This document shows positions 25,099 through 36,360 of a stretch of DNA of 64,000 bases, one piece after another (the first letter of the stretch is position 1; each line of letters opens with the position of its first letter). The DNA comes from Diphasiastrum complanatum (lineage: Eukaryota > Streptophyta > Lycopodiopsida > Lycopodiales > Lycopodiaceae), in contig CM055093.1 in the NCBI GenBank assembly GCA_029204225.1, positions 26,943,566-27,007,565 of the forward strand. Direction: 5' to 3'. Below the pieces are notes generated by a model. That model was given only the letters and a program-made list of their open reading frames with translations, was not told the origin of the DNA and did no database searches. The translations under genes and the position numbers were made by a program.

Positions 25099-25330
25099 AT
25101 TCTTCCCTCATCTTGTTGACAATTGCTACCATCATCACATTGCGGATCATCTTGTTGACAATCGTCACCATCATCACAATGTCATTCCTCCTCATCTTGT
25201 TGACAATCATTACCATCATCGTCATACCAGTCACTTTGGTTATCATACTCATAATCATTTCCATCCCATTGATCTTCATTGTCGGACATATATTCATTAT
25301 CAGTGTCCATGGTATAGTGACAGATAGTAT
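25099..25330 (-). pseudogene. Acidic, repeat-encoded C-terminal tail of an LTR element ORF
   Basis: Read on the - strand, this encodes an Asp/Glu/Asn-rich tail (DNEDQWDGNDYEYDN), then units of the form CDDGxxCQQD repeated about three times at 25110-25230. It runs into EGRML at the polypurine tract. Repeats in DNA are 39-54 bases long with the shared core catcttgttgacaat. One stop interrupts the units. The polypurine tract overlapping the end of a coding frame is usual in LTR elements. The upstream protein (25331-25500) was not identified. Confidence 0.5.
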
Positions 25331-26060
25331 GTGGGTTATGGGTCCACAAATTTGAATGAAGTGAGAAGAATTTGGGACAATTGTAAATTTCACTCGTAAA
25401 ATCACAAATTTGCTAGTAACAAATTTGTTCTTCTCCATCGTCCCAAAATTACGAGTCCTCGAAGAATGTAACAAAATAGCTATTGGCAAAATGTCAACTT
25501 TGTTTCATGGATCAGTTTTGGCTTTATACCAGTGCTATCATGTCAAGTTCGACGTAATGACCACTTTTGATTTTTATTGCGTCGAAATCTGAGGTCAATG
25601 GAAAAGATATGGAAGTTCAAAGAAATGGATTATAAAATGTAACAAATAAGGCAAAATGGGACAAAGTTATAAAAAAAATCAAATGATGATTTTGAGAGTA
25701 CAGATAGGTGAATAGTGTCAAGCTCGATGATCTGATTGCTTTTGCTTTTGACTGTACTGAAATCCGACTACAAACGAAAGAGTTTTACTGACATACAAAA
25801 ATCAAGGAACAAACGTAATTAGGCAAACTTAAGAAAAAGGCCCTAACACGATTTTTTTTGGTTTCTTTGAAACATTGGATCGTGAAAGAAATAAAACCAT
25901 AGAAATCTTAAAAATGACGATTTTTTTTTTCTTGGTTACTTGGGCGATCAGTTGGGGTGCTCAAAAGAAAAATATAAAACCGTTAAAAAAAATAGGAATA
26001 AACGGAAAAAATTTTATTGAGCACGAAAAAAGAAAATTCTGGCAGTGTGGGCACAGGGGC
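25331..26060. other. Unassigned sequence
   Basis: Between the acidic tail and the syntaxin-like pseudogene no domain, LTR or tandem repeat was recognised. A-rich stretches occur at 25840-26040. Confidence 0.4.
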
Positions 26061-26065
26061 ACGTA

Positions 26066-26160
26066 AGAGAGAGAAAATCTCAACCGACGCTTCCTAGAGA
26101 GAGAGGATCTCAATCGACGCCATTTTAGAAAGAGAAAATCTGAACCGACGTTTCCTCAGC
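26066..26160. repeat. Three GA-rich units of about 31 bp
   Basis: The unit agagagaaaatctcaaccga followed by cgcttcct recurs three times with changes (aatct/gatct/aatct at about 26076, 26106 and 26138). It lies about 210 bases upstream of the start codon of the syntaxin-like pseudogene and could be part of its former 5' leader. Confidence 0.7.
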
Positions 26161-26370
26161 GGATGCACTCGTAGAGAGAGAAGGGAGGTAGCCGACGGAG
26201 AGAGTAAGACGTGAATGCAAAGAATGGACTGAGGCGAGAATTAGCTAAATGTAGAGAAAAATTGCTACTGCTTTTGTTGAATCAGGGAGGTAACGATGGA
26301 TCTTTGTCTCAGCAGGTAGCATCAAAGCCTTGAAGAACTGCTTTGGGAGCTACGCTGACGGTCCTTTTAT

Positions 26371-26938
26371 ATGGCGAAAACTTTGCAACTATGGGAAGTG
26401 GATCCGTTTTTTTGCTGTTGCGGAGGAAGTGCAAAACTCAGCTGATAGGATGGAGTCAGCTAAGAGATCTTGGAGACATATTCGAGCTTTGGCAGAAGCG
26501 TCTCCCTATGATGTACCTTCGTGCAACATTATCGATAGTTTTGAACGCGACCTTCTAACCACTCTTGACACGGTTAAATGGCAGTTACAGGAGTTTGAAA
26601 GGGCAGTAATGGTCGCAGCTGCAACAGAGAAAGTCTACTTGGCAGAGGATGCTCCTTCCAGGCATCACTAATTTGTGACTGCTATTCGAAGCCAAATAAC
26701 TTCTGTTGAACATGTGTTAAGGGATGCATCATGTCCTCAAGTTTCAGGAGCTATTCATTTGAACATCAAAGACGATGAAACATATAGTTTTGCTGAATTT
26801 CTGTCAGGACAGAAGTTTTGTGGCAAGCGTGTGTTGACAATGGCACTAATGCTCATTGCAATTCTATGGAAAATCAGCTGTTGAGAAAGGAAATTTCATG
26901 CCGTTTTTTAACACAAATGGATTCTGTGGTAAAGAGAA
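26371..26938 (+). pseudogene. Syntaxin/t-SNARE-like protein (Syntaxin-6 N-terminal domain type), broken
   Basis: The ATG at 26371 opens MAKTLQLWEVDPFF. A run of seven T (26407-26413) then shifts the frame; with six the frame would continue into AVAEEVQNSADRMESAKRSW. That block and TVKWQLQEFERAVMVAAA match the N-terminal helical domain of plant syntaxin/t-SNARE family proteins, whose usual wording is AEEVQESADRMES and AKWQLEEFERAV. An in-frame TAA at 26669-26671 falls where relatives have Gln before FVxAI. The frame continues FVTAIRSQITSVEH to EFLSG near 26810, then shifts again near 26820 (ENQLLRKEISCRF). The SNARE motif and membrane anchor are not seen. These proteins act in vesicle fusion. 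It looks like a decayed gene copy or captured fragment. Confidence 0.75.
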
Positions 26939-27556
26939 ATGAATTAGGTTTAGGTTTAGGGTAGGCATGTAGGGCTAGGGTTATATATATATATATATTT
27001 ATTTAAAAACGAATACTTCAAAATGCAAAAACTTGAAACAAATTTACAAAGAAACAGAACTCCAGAAATGAAAGATTGAAGTGCTTCTCTCCCAAACTTC
27101 CTACTCAAACTAGAATTTGACCTCTTCCACAAGATTTGTCATATCTCCCTCACAACCAAATTGGCTCAAATTCAAGCTAAGAGTGAGATCTACAATTCTA
27201 CAAAATCACAGTAAAAAAGTTTGGCCAAAAATTCAGCCAAAAATGGAAAAAATAGACTGCAAAAAACTACAACTATCTAAAATTGAAAAGAAAACACTAA
27301 AATGGCCATAACTTGGTCATTATAGCTCCAAATCAAAACATCTCAATACCTCCAAAAAGCTAAAAGAGAGTTCTATTGATCTACAGCAAGAAACTACACA
27401 CACAAAAAAAAAAAAGAGAGAATTAGATAGTCAAAAATTGAATCAAAACTATTGAGAATTGAAAAATCAAGAAAGCTAGAACAAGAAACTCTTTCAAATT
27501 TAGCAAAGTCCACCATATTTGATGGGGAAAGGATCTAATGCTATGATACCAAAATT
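26939..27556. other. A-rich non-coding interval with a degenerate primer-binding site
   Basis: It has a short TA repeat at about 26983-26997 and otherwise A-rich sequence. Near 27540, gctatgataccaaaattg resembles the complement of a tRNA-Met-type primer-binding site (canonical gctctgatacca) with one change. What should follow is an LTR, but the copia-H RNase H fragment starts instead at about 27560. The site may mark a lost LTR element. Confidence 0.4.
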
Positions 27557-27590
27557 GTCATGTGCCAACCTTAGCATTCAAACATCTAAT

Positions 27591-28208
27591 CTATTCATTA
27601 AACATCAGCCTATATTCTGCAAACGCTATATCAGGTCTGGTGTTGTTTGCTAGATATAATAATGATCCAATCAGTCTACTATAGGGTGTTTTGGCCATTT
27701 GCTTCTCTTCCTCGAGAGTATGCGGACAATATGCCTTGTTCAATATTGTTCCAAGTATCATGGGAGTATGCACATCATTGAATTCGAGCATGTTGAAGTC
27801 TTCAATGATCTATTTTTGTTGGTGAAGATACAACTTACCACCTTCAAAGTCTCTCACGATCTGCAAGCCTAGATAGATTTTAGCTTTCCCTAGGTCAGCG
27901 ATCTCAAATATCTCAGAAATGTCTCTTTTGACATCTGAAATTAACTTATCTCTTCTTGAGAATATAAGTGTGTCATCAACATAAATAACTAGAATGATTA
28001 TTTCATTTTGGACATGCTTGATATAGACATTTGACTCAGCAAATAGAGGTTTGAAGCCTAAGGAACATAGTGCTTCGTCCTTCTTTCTATACCATTGTCT
28101 GGCTGCTTGTTTTAGACCATAAATGTTTTTATTCATGTGACATCCGTATTCTGGATATTCTTGGCTTACAAAACCAAGTGGTTGGTCCATGAATAAGTCT
28201 TCTTCCAA
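27591..28208 (-). pseudogene. Copia-H reverse transcriptase fragment
   Basis: The frame 28208-27810 covers the RT palm with YGLKQAARQWYRKKDEALCS and LVIYVDDTLIFSRRDKL. A stop near 27810 separates it from 27791-27591 (MLEFNDVHTPMILGT, then RLIGSLLYLANNTRPDIAFA). RT copies element RNA into DNA. The YVDD is intact. The fragment lacks the N-terminal fingers because of the deletion that joins it to gag. Confidence 0.85.
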
Positions 28209-28249
28209 TAGTTGTGTGGAATGACTTGGGTAGGGTTCGAAGAAAATAA

Positions 28250-28600
28250 CTAAGCTGTTTTTCCTTTGAAATTACATTTTCTGTACCAGAATTCTACAAA
28301 GAAATAAACATGTCTTTTATCTTTCGCACGAACGTGTTCAGGTTTGTCATCCCACTGTAGGTAAGTTAATTGGTCTTCCAAGAACATGATCTGATGACGA
28401 GATCGAGTCTCATTTTTGGTTTGCAATTCTTCCCATAAATATTTTGTGTTCAAAATTGATGTAAGATCTAGCATTATATTGTCATGCACTAAAGACACAA
28501 TAATTGCTATAATTTTGACATTTTTTAAACTCCATTCTCGAAGTTCTTTGCCAGGAGTAGCTACTGGCTTCTCCTCTATTGGTTCTAGCTCTGATACCAT
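28250..28600 (-). pseudogene. Copia-H gag N-terminal part
   Basis: It starts at an ATG that overlaps the primer-binding site (MVSELEP). The capsid-like motif TSILNTKYLWEELQTKNETR and FLEDQLTYLQWDD follow, as in UBN2-type copia gag proteins. It ends at the deletion junction near 28230. No zinc knuckle remains. Confidence 0.7.
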
Positions 28601-29187
28601 TGTAGAAAAAATAGTAATTATTCTTCCACAAAGAACACGATGAAAGTTTGAATAAATCAAACTAATATTAGTGTCTTCAATCGGGTTTGTATCTGATCTA
28701 TTTACTAATAGAACAATATTTGCTCTGATTAAATATGCGTGCAAAAATAATATGCAAAATTAAGAGTATGAGAGTCTTTTCAGTTTGAGTGTCCTCCTCA
28801 CCATTGTGAATTTTTCTAAGTTTTCAAGAACCATCTAATCTTTCAAGTATCATTGGCCTCATCACTTGTCATTAACGTTGTAATGAACAAATTAAACTCT
28901 CACCTTCATTGTTATAAAACTAACTGAATTCAATTCAGTAAGGTCATTCACTTTATAAGCAATTTATGTTTCATCAATAACCAACTAATTTGAACAAATC
29001 CAAAACATCCATGGTTCTAGGTTTTTCAGCTTCCGTTCGATATGGACCTAAACTGCAAAAATAGATCTAAAACATCGACTTGGCAGTTTCATAGTTGTAG
29101 TCTCATTCCAAAAGGATTTTGAAACATATGGCATGCATTAGACATGACATGCAGTGATTTCTAAATACATCAAATTTTTACGTAAAT
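28601..29187 (-). mobile_element. LTR start next to the copia-H primer-binding site
   Basis: TGTAGAAAAAATAG at 28601 directly abuts the complement of the primer-binding site (ctctgataccat), so the 5' LTR of copia-H begins here on the complement. Its other end was not found. The listed right limit only separates it from the next candidate element. Confidence 0.5.
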
Positions 29188-31072
29188 TGCCTAATAACTG
29201 GGAAATCAGCTTTTTGAACTAGAATTGCTAAAAATAACTTCATGCATAAAATTTCTCTGATCAATCTACTAAACACCCATGTACCATTCATCCAATCATG
29301 CACACAGGTCTATCCATACATTTTCAACAACAAAAAAGCACTAAACTAAGTTACATGCATGCATGCAAAAGAGCAATTCGGAAAATTTTTGAATTTCAGT
29401 TCATTGTCAAACTTCCGATAGCCATAACTTTGTCTACATACACCAAATTGGACGTTGTAAAGCACAGTATGGAGGGAGATTAGGTCTACAAGACAGCTAC
29501 CATGTCACCTACAATTTAGGCTTCACATGTCCGAGCTATAACTGATCAAAATTTAGGCAGGAGGGCACACTTTTCCAAGGTGATTTCATCAAAAATCTCT
29601 ATCCAACCCAATAAGCATCCAATAAGAGGTTACAAGCACTCTTCTAAGGCTTATTAGAGAGGCATAGAGGATTCTATCAGGTCTAGCAAGCATTCTTGGA
29701 CTCCTTCAACAAGCAACACTTCAACATAATGGTTCCTAAGCCTCACATCACCAAATTGGGTGCATGATGGTTCAAATCAGAGAAAATTCATCATATATTT
29801 ATGGCCGTAAAAAAATCCAACAGTTTTAGATCACCAATTAAAAGTTATTCATGGTAAAAAAAACCCCAAAAATACACTATTTTTTTTATTTTTTTTGAGA
29901 CTCTTAATGGTGTCCAATCTTAACCAAACTTCATGACAGCCTTACGACAACATCATTACCCCTCTGAAAACATGCATGCAAAGTATTGGCCAGTAATTTT
30001 GTGAAAATTCTTAAAATTAGTCCAAAAACCATAAAAAAAAACCATGTTTTTTGACCAATTTTTTGTGGATCCAATCCACAATCAAGTGCAATTAGACCCA
30101 AATCTCTATAAATAAATTATTGCAAGCACTAGAAGTTTTGATTTCAGTCAATTATGGTTTTTATAGCCCATTTCTAGTCCAAAAACCCCAATTTTTGGCT
30201 AAAAATCACTATCTAAGCACCCTTTTGACTTTTCAACAGACATGCAATCATTAGATTCAATCCATAATGACTGTAAAACAACAAGTAAAATTTGGAAAAC
30301 GTACTAGATCAGTAGCTATGATAAATTCCAACCAAAATTTTTGAATTCTAGGTGAAATTCACAAAAAACGATAAAAAAATCCATGGATTTTCATCAAATC
30401 CTATGGAGAAAGTACATAATCATGATTAATAGGCTGAAATCAAACCAAATTCAAAGAAGCCACTTACTTGGAGGTCAATTTCACCACATGGAAGTACAAA
30501 GCAAGGAGGCAATACTAAAAAGGTGGGAAAAAGCAAAAAGTAACTCCACCTTCTGATTGATGCAAAGCCTTGCTCTGACAATTGCCAAGTGAAGATCCAA
30601 CTAGATTATGTTGCATGCAACCAAAAGGACACCTTTGGAACAAAACCACCCAACTAACAAGAAATGGCTAGCCAATACCCTAACCACTTCACCCCCAAGC
30701 CATGGTGAATGAATGCAAGAGAGGAGGGGATCCTGGCTTCATGAATCAGAAAATCCAATAGGGAGATGGGCGAGTTTCCAATAGGGAGATGGGTGAGTTT
30801 CCATAGATATATTCTTTCCCACGAGAGAATATTTCTCTTAGGATCCTCATGCAACCTAAATTAGCTAGTGACCTCCTATGGTTGCATTATAGCAAACACC
30901 ATGCAAGTGCTCCTATGTCCAATGATAGGTCTAGGCCCTCATAAGATTATTAATTACATTATTGGCCAAGCCCGGAATGATGAGGCATAGCTAATAAACT
31001 TATACACTGGAGAAATCGGCTATCCATGTCAAGAATTATTTTGAATCCCACATACTGGACATGGACGTAACA
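29188..31072 (-). mobile_element. Candidate long LTR of the J-like family, possibly solo
   Basis: The right end, acatggacgtaaca at 31072, is of the same type as the J LTR end catggacataaca at 25098. It is followed by taaat (31073-31077). An identical taaat at 29183-29187 precedes a TG, giving a possible 1.9-kb solo LTR. The match could be chance. No coding was seen. A near-perfect short repeat (gaaaatccaatagggagatg, then caatagggagatgggtg) lies near 30750-30800. Confidence 0.35.
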
Positions 31073-31375
31073 TAAATGCCCTGCATGTATGTACATATCA
31101 AAGCTCAAAAAAAAAATCTCGAGTTATTTTGAGTGAAGTCGATGACTTGATACCTTATATGACAACCATTCAAACTTTTGATCTCAATCTTGAGTCAAAG
31201 TCATCACCTCTACACATTCCATGTCATCCAACTCATATAAATCTAAGATTCTGATTGAAGTTCACAACTCAATATCTTATGTGGCTTCCAACTCAAGTTC
31301 TCCAAAAATTTTGAGGTAGATATTGATCAATACTTAGTCAACTTATGATCAGCCCTAATATGAATGTATTTATTG

Positions 31376-31445
31376 TTATGTCCACGTCTTGTATATAGGA
31401 TTCGACATAATCCTAGATGTGGATACACGCTACTCTAGTTGTTAG
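31376..31445 (+). repeat. Short J-LTR start fragment
   Basis: TGTTATGTCCACG at 31376 and the next about 70 bases (ttgtatataggattcgac, then tggatacacg) match the start of the J LTR at 49624. It ends in unrelated sequence near 31447. Confidence 0.65.
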
Positions 31446-31446
31446 C

Positions 31447-32041
31447 TGATGTCACGCCCCAAGGTGTCGATGCAGTACCTCATCACTCAAAAGGGCTTCT
31501 AGCATAGACGAAGCTGAGAGCTAAGCCTGAGAGCATGAGAATTACTAGTGCTAGGCTAAGTTGTACATTTTGTGAGCCCCATGGTAATTCCCAAAAGATG
31601 GAAAATCATGTGGGAGCTAGTAATTTGGGCCCTCTCAACTTGAGATGTATTTTTAATAAAGAGGCCTCCCAATAATGAGTAAATTAAGTGATGACCTCCT
31701 TAATATGTGTAAATCAAGAGGTAGAATCCAAAATGTTATAGAAATGGGTTCACCCACTCGTGAGTATATAGGAGGGGCCTCATCCACGAGTTTCAAAGCA
31801 TAAGATATGTACTAAAATGTTGCTTTGATAATTGAAGATCTTTCCACGTGCATTTCCTTCTATGCTCCATTTTCATGCATTCAGTTTGGGTACTTGTGTA
31901 TGCATGTGTTTGTTGTTGATTCTTGTTTCTTTCAGGATTGGTTTTGCGATTAGTATAGGTTCATGTGCAGGGTTTAGTGGTAGATCATAACCATTCACAT
32001 TTGATGTTGCTTTGTGCTTGACTCCCCAAGGAGTTCTTATT
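31447..32041 (+). repeat. Promoter-like repeat, copy 2 (related to 8615-9150)
   Basis: Blocks gagagctaagcctgagagca, gccccatggtaattccc and gtgggagctagtaattt match copy 1 in order. A TATA-like gagtatatagg lies near 31760. The right limit is set by the gypsy-1 LTR inserted at 32042, so gypsy-1 is younger. The element to which this repeat belongs is not known. Confidence 0.5.
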
Positions 32042-32798
32042 TGTTGGAGGCTTTGAGGATCCCAAGGCAACCCTAACTTTTTTTTTTTTAGTTAATAAGT
32101 GAGAGGGATTTGGCACCCTACATGTGTAAGTCCAATCGATGATCACATAGTTATTTGATTAATTAGAAAGTTAATAAAAAGACTTTAGGCCTTTTTGGAG
32201 GACTTTTAATGTCGTAAGGCCTAAATGTCAAGTTAGTGAATAAAGTTGGGTTTCCCTCCAATTTGGATGGTTCCCACTCTTTTTTTAAATTTGAATAGTC
32301 AGGGAGGCAGAAATGGACCAACAGGATTCAGAGGCCAAGGTCCTCCTCTCTACTATAAAAAGAAACCAACTCGAGTTTGCTACAGATGTACATATCTTCA
32401 TTTCAATAAAGCAGATTGGTTGTCTTGTGAAATGGATTTATGAGTGTCCTTGCTCTCTATCACTTTTCCTCCATCTCTCATGCTTTTATTGTTTTTTGCT
32501 AATTGTTGGATCTAATTCTTATTGGGATTGCATGTTTTTATAATTTCTATGAGAGAGAAAGGGAGAGAGAGAAAGAGTAAGCTATCTTCATTGTGGATCT
32601 AGTGTTAGTGGATGTAGTATTAATGCTTAGGATTAATGGATGATAGAGTTATATGTGAATCTTCCATTCATGCTGAAATCTCAACTATGCTATTGCTCTC
32701 ATGGGAACGAATCTACACGTGACAACTAACTTCATCTCCTCGATGCTAGATTGATTAGATCTTGGGTTGAGGATAGGCAAGGAAAGAGACTCACTACA
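32042..32798 (+). mobile_element. 5' LTR of gypsy-1
   Basis: It starts TGTTGGAGG and ends CACTACA, 757 bp. Its first about 60 bases recur at 37158 (ggatctcaaggcaaccctaa), which marks the 3' LTR. The primer-binding site follows its end directly. A GA-rich stretch lies near 32550-32580. Confidence 0.85.
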
Positions 32799-32822
32799 AT
32801 TTTGGTGCCGTTGCCAGGGAGC
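32799..32822 (+). promoter_or_regulatory. Primer-binding site of gypsy-1
   Basis: ATTTTGGTGCCGTTGCCAGG follows the LTR end. It differs little from TTTGGCGCCGTTGCCGGGGA, the primer-binding site common in plant Athila/Tat-type gypsy elements. This supports both the LTR boundary and the lineage. Confidence 0.9.
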
Positions 32823-34031
32823 TATGCCAATTTTTCAGTTTGCAGCATGTTTGTTGGATGGTTAGCTTGCATTAGGCATCTTGTCGTGGCATAAATAGTG
32901 TTAAATCTGCATTTAGGATTAGTTTCGAAGTGATTTTGCCTGATTTGAGTGGATTTGCTTGTTTGAAATCTAATCTGATGGTGGAACAGAAAAAGCTGTC
33001 TAGATCACCAATCTTAAGATCCATTTGGAACTGAGATATCAGAAAAAACAACAAAAATTGGTCAAATCTGTTAGATTTTGGTCAAAATGAGACAAAAATC
33101 GTCATCAGAGCTGATAACTTTTTGCCCTCTTTTAGGAAATGTTTATCGAGTTGTAGGCACCTTCTTTTTTAACCAAAGAACCTTTAGTTTTAATCCTTCC
33201 CAGCAGATTTCTAGAAACATAAAAAAAATCATAAAAAAACACCAAAAAAATCACCAAAACTCAAAAAATACAGAAAAAGAATCATCATCTGATTCATTGT
33301 GCATAGGTGTGATTCAGATCTATCTACTGCCAGGTCGGTGAAAAATTATATCATAAAAAAAAGGTTTCTCAGAGGATCAGTTGTCATATTATCATATTTT
33401 TGTCAAAAAAAGTCTCTTTTTTGTAAAAATACCAATATTACTCTTTATTCTTCATCAGAACCTTCGTCGAGTTTCCAAATTATTCTATTTAAAGTAATTT
33501 ACTGTTTTTGAGTTTGACAAATTTTCATCCTATCCAGATCATAGATAATCTTTATTTTTACCCTCGTCAAACTACAAAAATTGTGTTTTTGTGTGTCAAA
33601 AACCTTCGCCAGTTCTACCCTAGCTTTATCTATGTCAGATTCTGAGTTTGAGAGTTCAACGAAGGTTATTTTCATAGAATTTGTCAGAAAAACCTAATTA
33701 GAGAGTTTTTTTTTTTTTCAAAAATAGCACTACAGAACCTTCGTCGAGTGAATCTTTGCCTAAAGAACCTTCGCCAATTCTATTTTTAGGTTCTGATTTT
33801 TCAGATCAAGTCCCTGTGAAATTTTGGGTCAAATCTGATACAATCTGATTTTGATTCTAAGAATTTTTTTTTATTTCTGAGAAGTATCAATTGGTTGATT
33901 TTTGGAATCTTTTTCACAATATAGAAATATGATTCTTGTCAAGTGGAAGAGATCTAGCAGATCTGATCCGAGATAGTTTTGATTGAAAATCTAGATCCAA
34001 TATCATTGTCTGCTTGATTTAATCTATAAAG
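32823..34031 (+). other. Long non-coding leader of gypsy-1
   Basis: About 1.2 kb separate the primer-binding site from the gag start. The leader is AT-rich and repeats the motif AACCTTCGTCGAG or AACCTTCGCCAAT at about 33459, 33600, 33733 and 33766. Long leaders are usual in Athila/Tat-type elements. No open frame of note was found. Confidence 0.6.
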
Positions 34032-35347
34032 ATGGCTGCCCCTGGAGGTGCTCCTTAGGAAGTCAATCCAATCATTGCTAGAAGAGCACCCCATTTGGAT
34101 CTACCCAAATACAATGGATTAACAGATCTAGTTAGATTTCTTCAGATCTATTATGAATCTTGTGAAGTCTATGACGAAGTTTTTCCCCAAGATAAACTTA
34201 AGCTTTTTCCTATGGCCTTAACAGGCGCAGCACAAGATTGGTACTATAATCAAAATAAAATTGAACATATAGATTGGGATACTGTTAGACGAGCCGTTAT
34301 CACACGGTTTAAACCTCGAAAGTTTATGGAAAAGCCTTTTCTACTTTTAAGTAAAATTAAAATGGGAAAGCAAGAAATGGTTCGAAATTACATTAAACAG
34401 GTAAAACGACTCAGATCTGAGTGCGAACCTGAACTGATTAACGAAAATGCCATGATTATGTGGTTTTTGTCAGGTTTACCTAAAAAAATCAGACGTGAGC
34501 TGAAACGCCATAATGAGTATGCACTTTTGCAAAATACTATGGATGATGCAATTTGGGAGAATGATGAAGATTCAGACGATGAGCCATATATCAGTATCTT
34601 GCCTTATACAACAAGGCAGACCACTACGACATCCACCACTATTGCATCAACGAATGTCAATGGTACTACAGAAATGATGCTCAATGAGTTCGAGAAACTC
34701 AGGAAGAACTAGCAAAAACAGATGAAAAAGTTGCAGTCGCAATTTGATGAGAAAATCAAAGCATTGGAAGATTTCCATGGACAAGCGAACAAGGAACCTA
34801 AGAAGTTTGCAAAGACTTTTCCTACCAGAGAAAATGTCTGGTGTTCTATTTGTACAGAAAATTACACAATGAATGAGTGTTCTCAATTGAAAAAACGAAT
34901 GGAAATTAGTATATGCCATTTGTGTAATTCGTCTGATCATGAGACTGCTTTTTGCAACTTCAATCCTTGGATAATTCAGAAATGGTATGCCTACCACATT
35001 ATGGAGGAAATCTAACAGCTAGACCTCGTCAATCTGCTCTTGGATACCCAGAACGATTAGCCTTACCTGCTCCACCAAAGCACCCCGCACATCCTACCAA
35101 TTTGATGAAACCAAAACCTTACAGAAGTGTCGAGCAATGAAACTATGGTAATGATAAAAAAGGTGGATCTTCATAACAATATGCCATTTAAGCTGTCGCG
35201 CAACAACAAGCATCTAGAAATTGGACCAGAGCACCACTTGGATGCTTTGCATGTGGAGAAAATCACAGAGTTGTAGAATGTCCAAATAAAAAAAAAATTG
35301 TACCATTCTGTCATGACTGTGGTTATGGGCATTGCTATAAGGAATGT
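34032..35347 (+). pseudogene. Gypsy-1 gag with several zinc knuckles, stops in frame
   Basis: The ATG at 34032 (MAAPGGAP) is followed by an in-frame TAG at 34056-34058. The frame continues with LPKYNGLTDLVRFLQIYYES and WYYNQNKIEHIDWDTVRRAV, a Ty3/gypsy gag domain. A TAG at 34710-34712 again sits in frame before KQMKKLQSQFDEKIKALED, a short coiled coil. Zinc-knuckle-like pairs follow: CHLCNSSDHETAFC (about 34917-34957), then after a frame change CFACGENHRVVEC (35243-35281) and CHDCGYGHCYKEC (35309-35347). Both stops are one base away from Gln codons. Gag packages element RNA. Confidence 0.85.
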
Positions 35348-35689
35348 CCAGCAAAATCGAAGCCACCACCGGCTACAGCTCCTGTAAATTTGATAACAAT
35401 CAAACAAAGACTAGTAGCTCAGAATAAACCCTTGATGTTGGTCACTAGAGCATAGAAGCAGAAAGAACCGGTAGCAGATCTAGTACCTGCTGATTCTATA
35501 CCATTAATTGACAACAACATTTGGAGTCTATCCAAATCTTCATGTAGAAAAAAGAAGATATCAGGATATGAGACAATGGATTAAACATCTGCAAGAAGAA
35601 GAGAAGCTTGAAGTTGCTAGAGCATCAACGAAGTTCGTTCGTCACCATTGCAGCCAAAAAAAAATTCACGAACAAATATGAATGCTTAG

Positions 35690-36360
35690 TTGCATCATCA
35701 TGAAGAACCCTTCAAGCTGACTGAACCGGAAGCACCGCAAACAGAACTACTCATGAATATTTTGTCTAGTAAGATCAATATTTCGTTGGGAGAGTTCCTG
35801 AAGTTGGTGCCAAAAGCAAAAGAAGTATTAGTGCAAAAGTTAACTCAAGCTGAACCAGAAATTCATCAGGAGCCACTTTTTTGTACTGGATTTGAAGAAT
35901 CTAATGAAGAATTCCATGTCGGATCAGCTTGGGAAAGTGAACAAAAAAATATCACCCTGCCGATACAACATAGACAATTTCCTAAAGAAACAGCTGTGAT
36001 ATATGGTGGTTCGGGAGTTAACCTGATTTCTACAAAGCTATGTGCAAAATGGGGCCTTACAAAGATAAAACCTATGACTTTTGCCATTAAGCTAGCTGAT
36101 TAACCGATAGTTCATCCGTGAGGAATGGTTGAAGATATATTTGTCAGAATTGCCGAAGTACAATTCGTCATTACTTTCATAGTAATGGACTTACTAGAAG
36201 CATCAAATGTCTACCGAGTCCTATTGGGACGCCCATGGTTATGAGTTGCGCAAGTAATTCATAACTGGGGTACCGAAGAAATCACTTTTGAAAATTGTGA
36301 ACGTGCAGTCAAGGTTGATCCTGCAACTTGGACTATCAAACCAGTGGTTCAAAAAGAAGA
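35690..36360 (+). pseudogene. Gypsy-1 retropepsin-like protease, active-site Asp lost
   Basis: VIYGGSGVNLIS (about 35996-36031) is the retropepsin active-site region, which normally reads DGGSGVN. Here the catalytic Asp codon (36002-36004) is TAT, Tyr, one base from GAT. The downstream flap and C-terminal motif are present: VYRVLLGRPWL at about 36212-36241, after a frame break near 36103. Protease would process gag; this copy could not. RT, which would normally come next, is absent. Confidence 0.75.

Larger units (their letters stand above)
27560..28600 (-). mobile_element. Copia-H, internally deleted (gag joined to RT)
   Basis: On the - strand the primer-binding site is at about 28588-28599 (ATGGTATCAGAGC when read on -). 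Gag follows at once (MVSELEPIEEKPVATPGKEL, then SLVHDNIMLDLTSILNTKYL). Near 28230 the gag is fused to the middle of RT (MDQPLGFVSQEYPEYGC). RT has YGLKQAARQWYRK, the catalytic YVDD and FEIADLGKAKIYLGLQIV, and then the start of the RNase H linker (TRPDIAFA), ending at about 27600. Protease, integrase and the rest of RNase H are gone. Confidence 0.85.
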
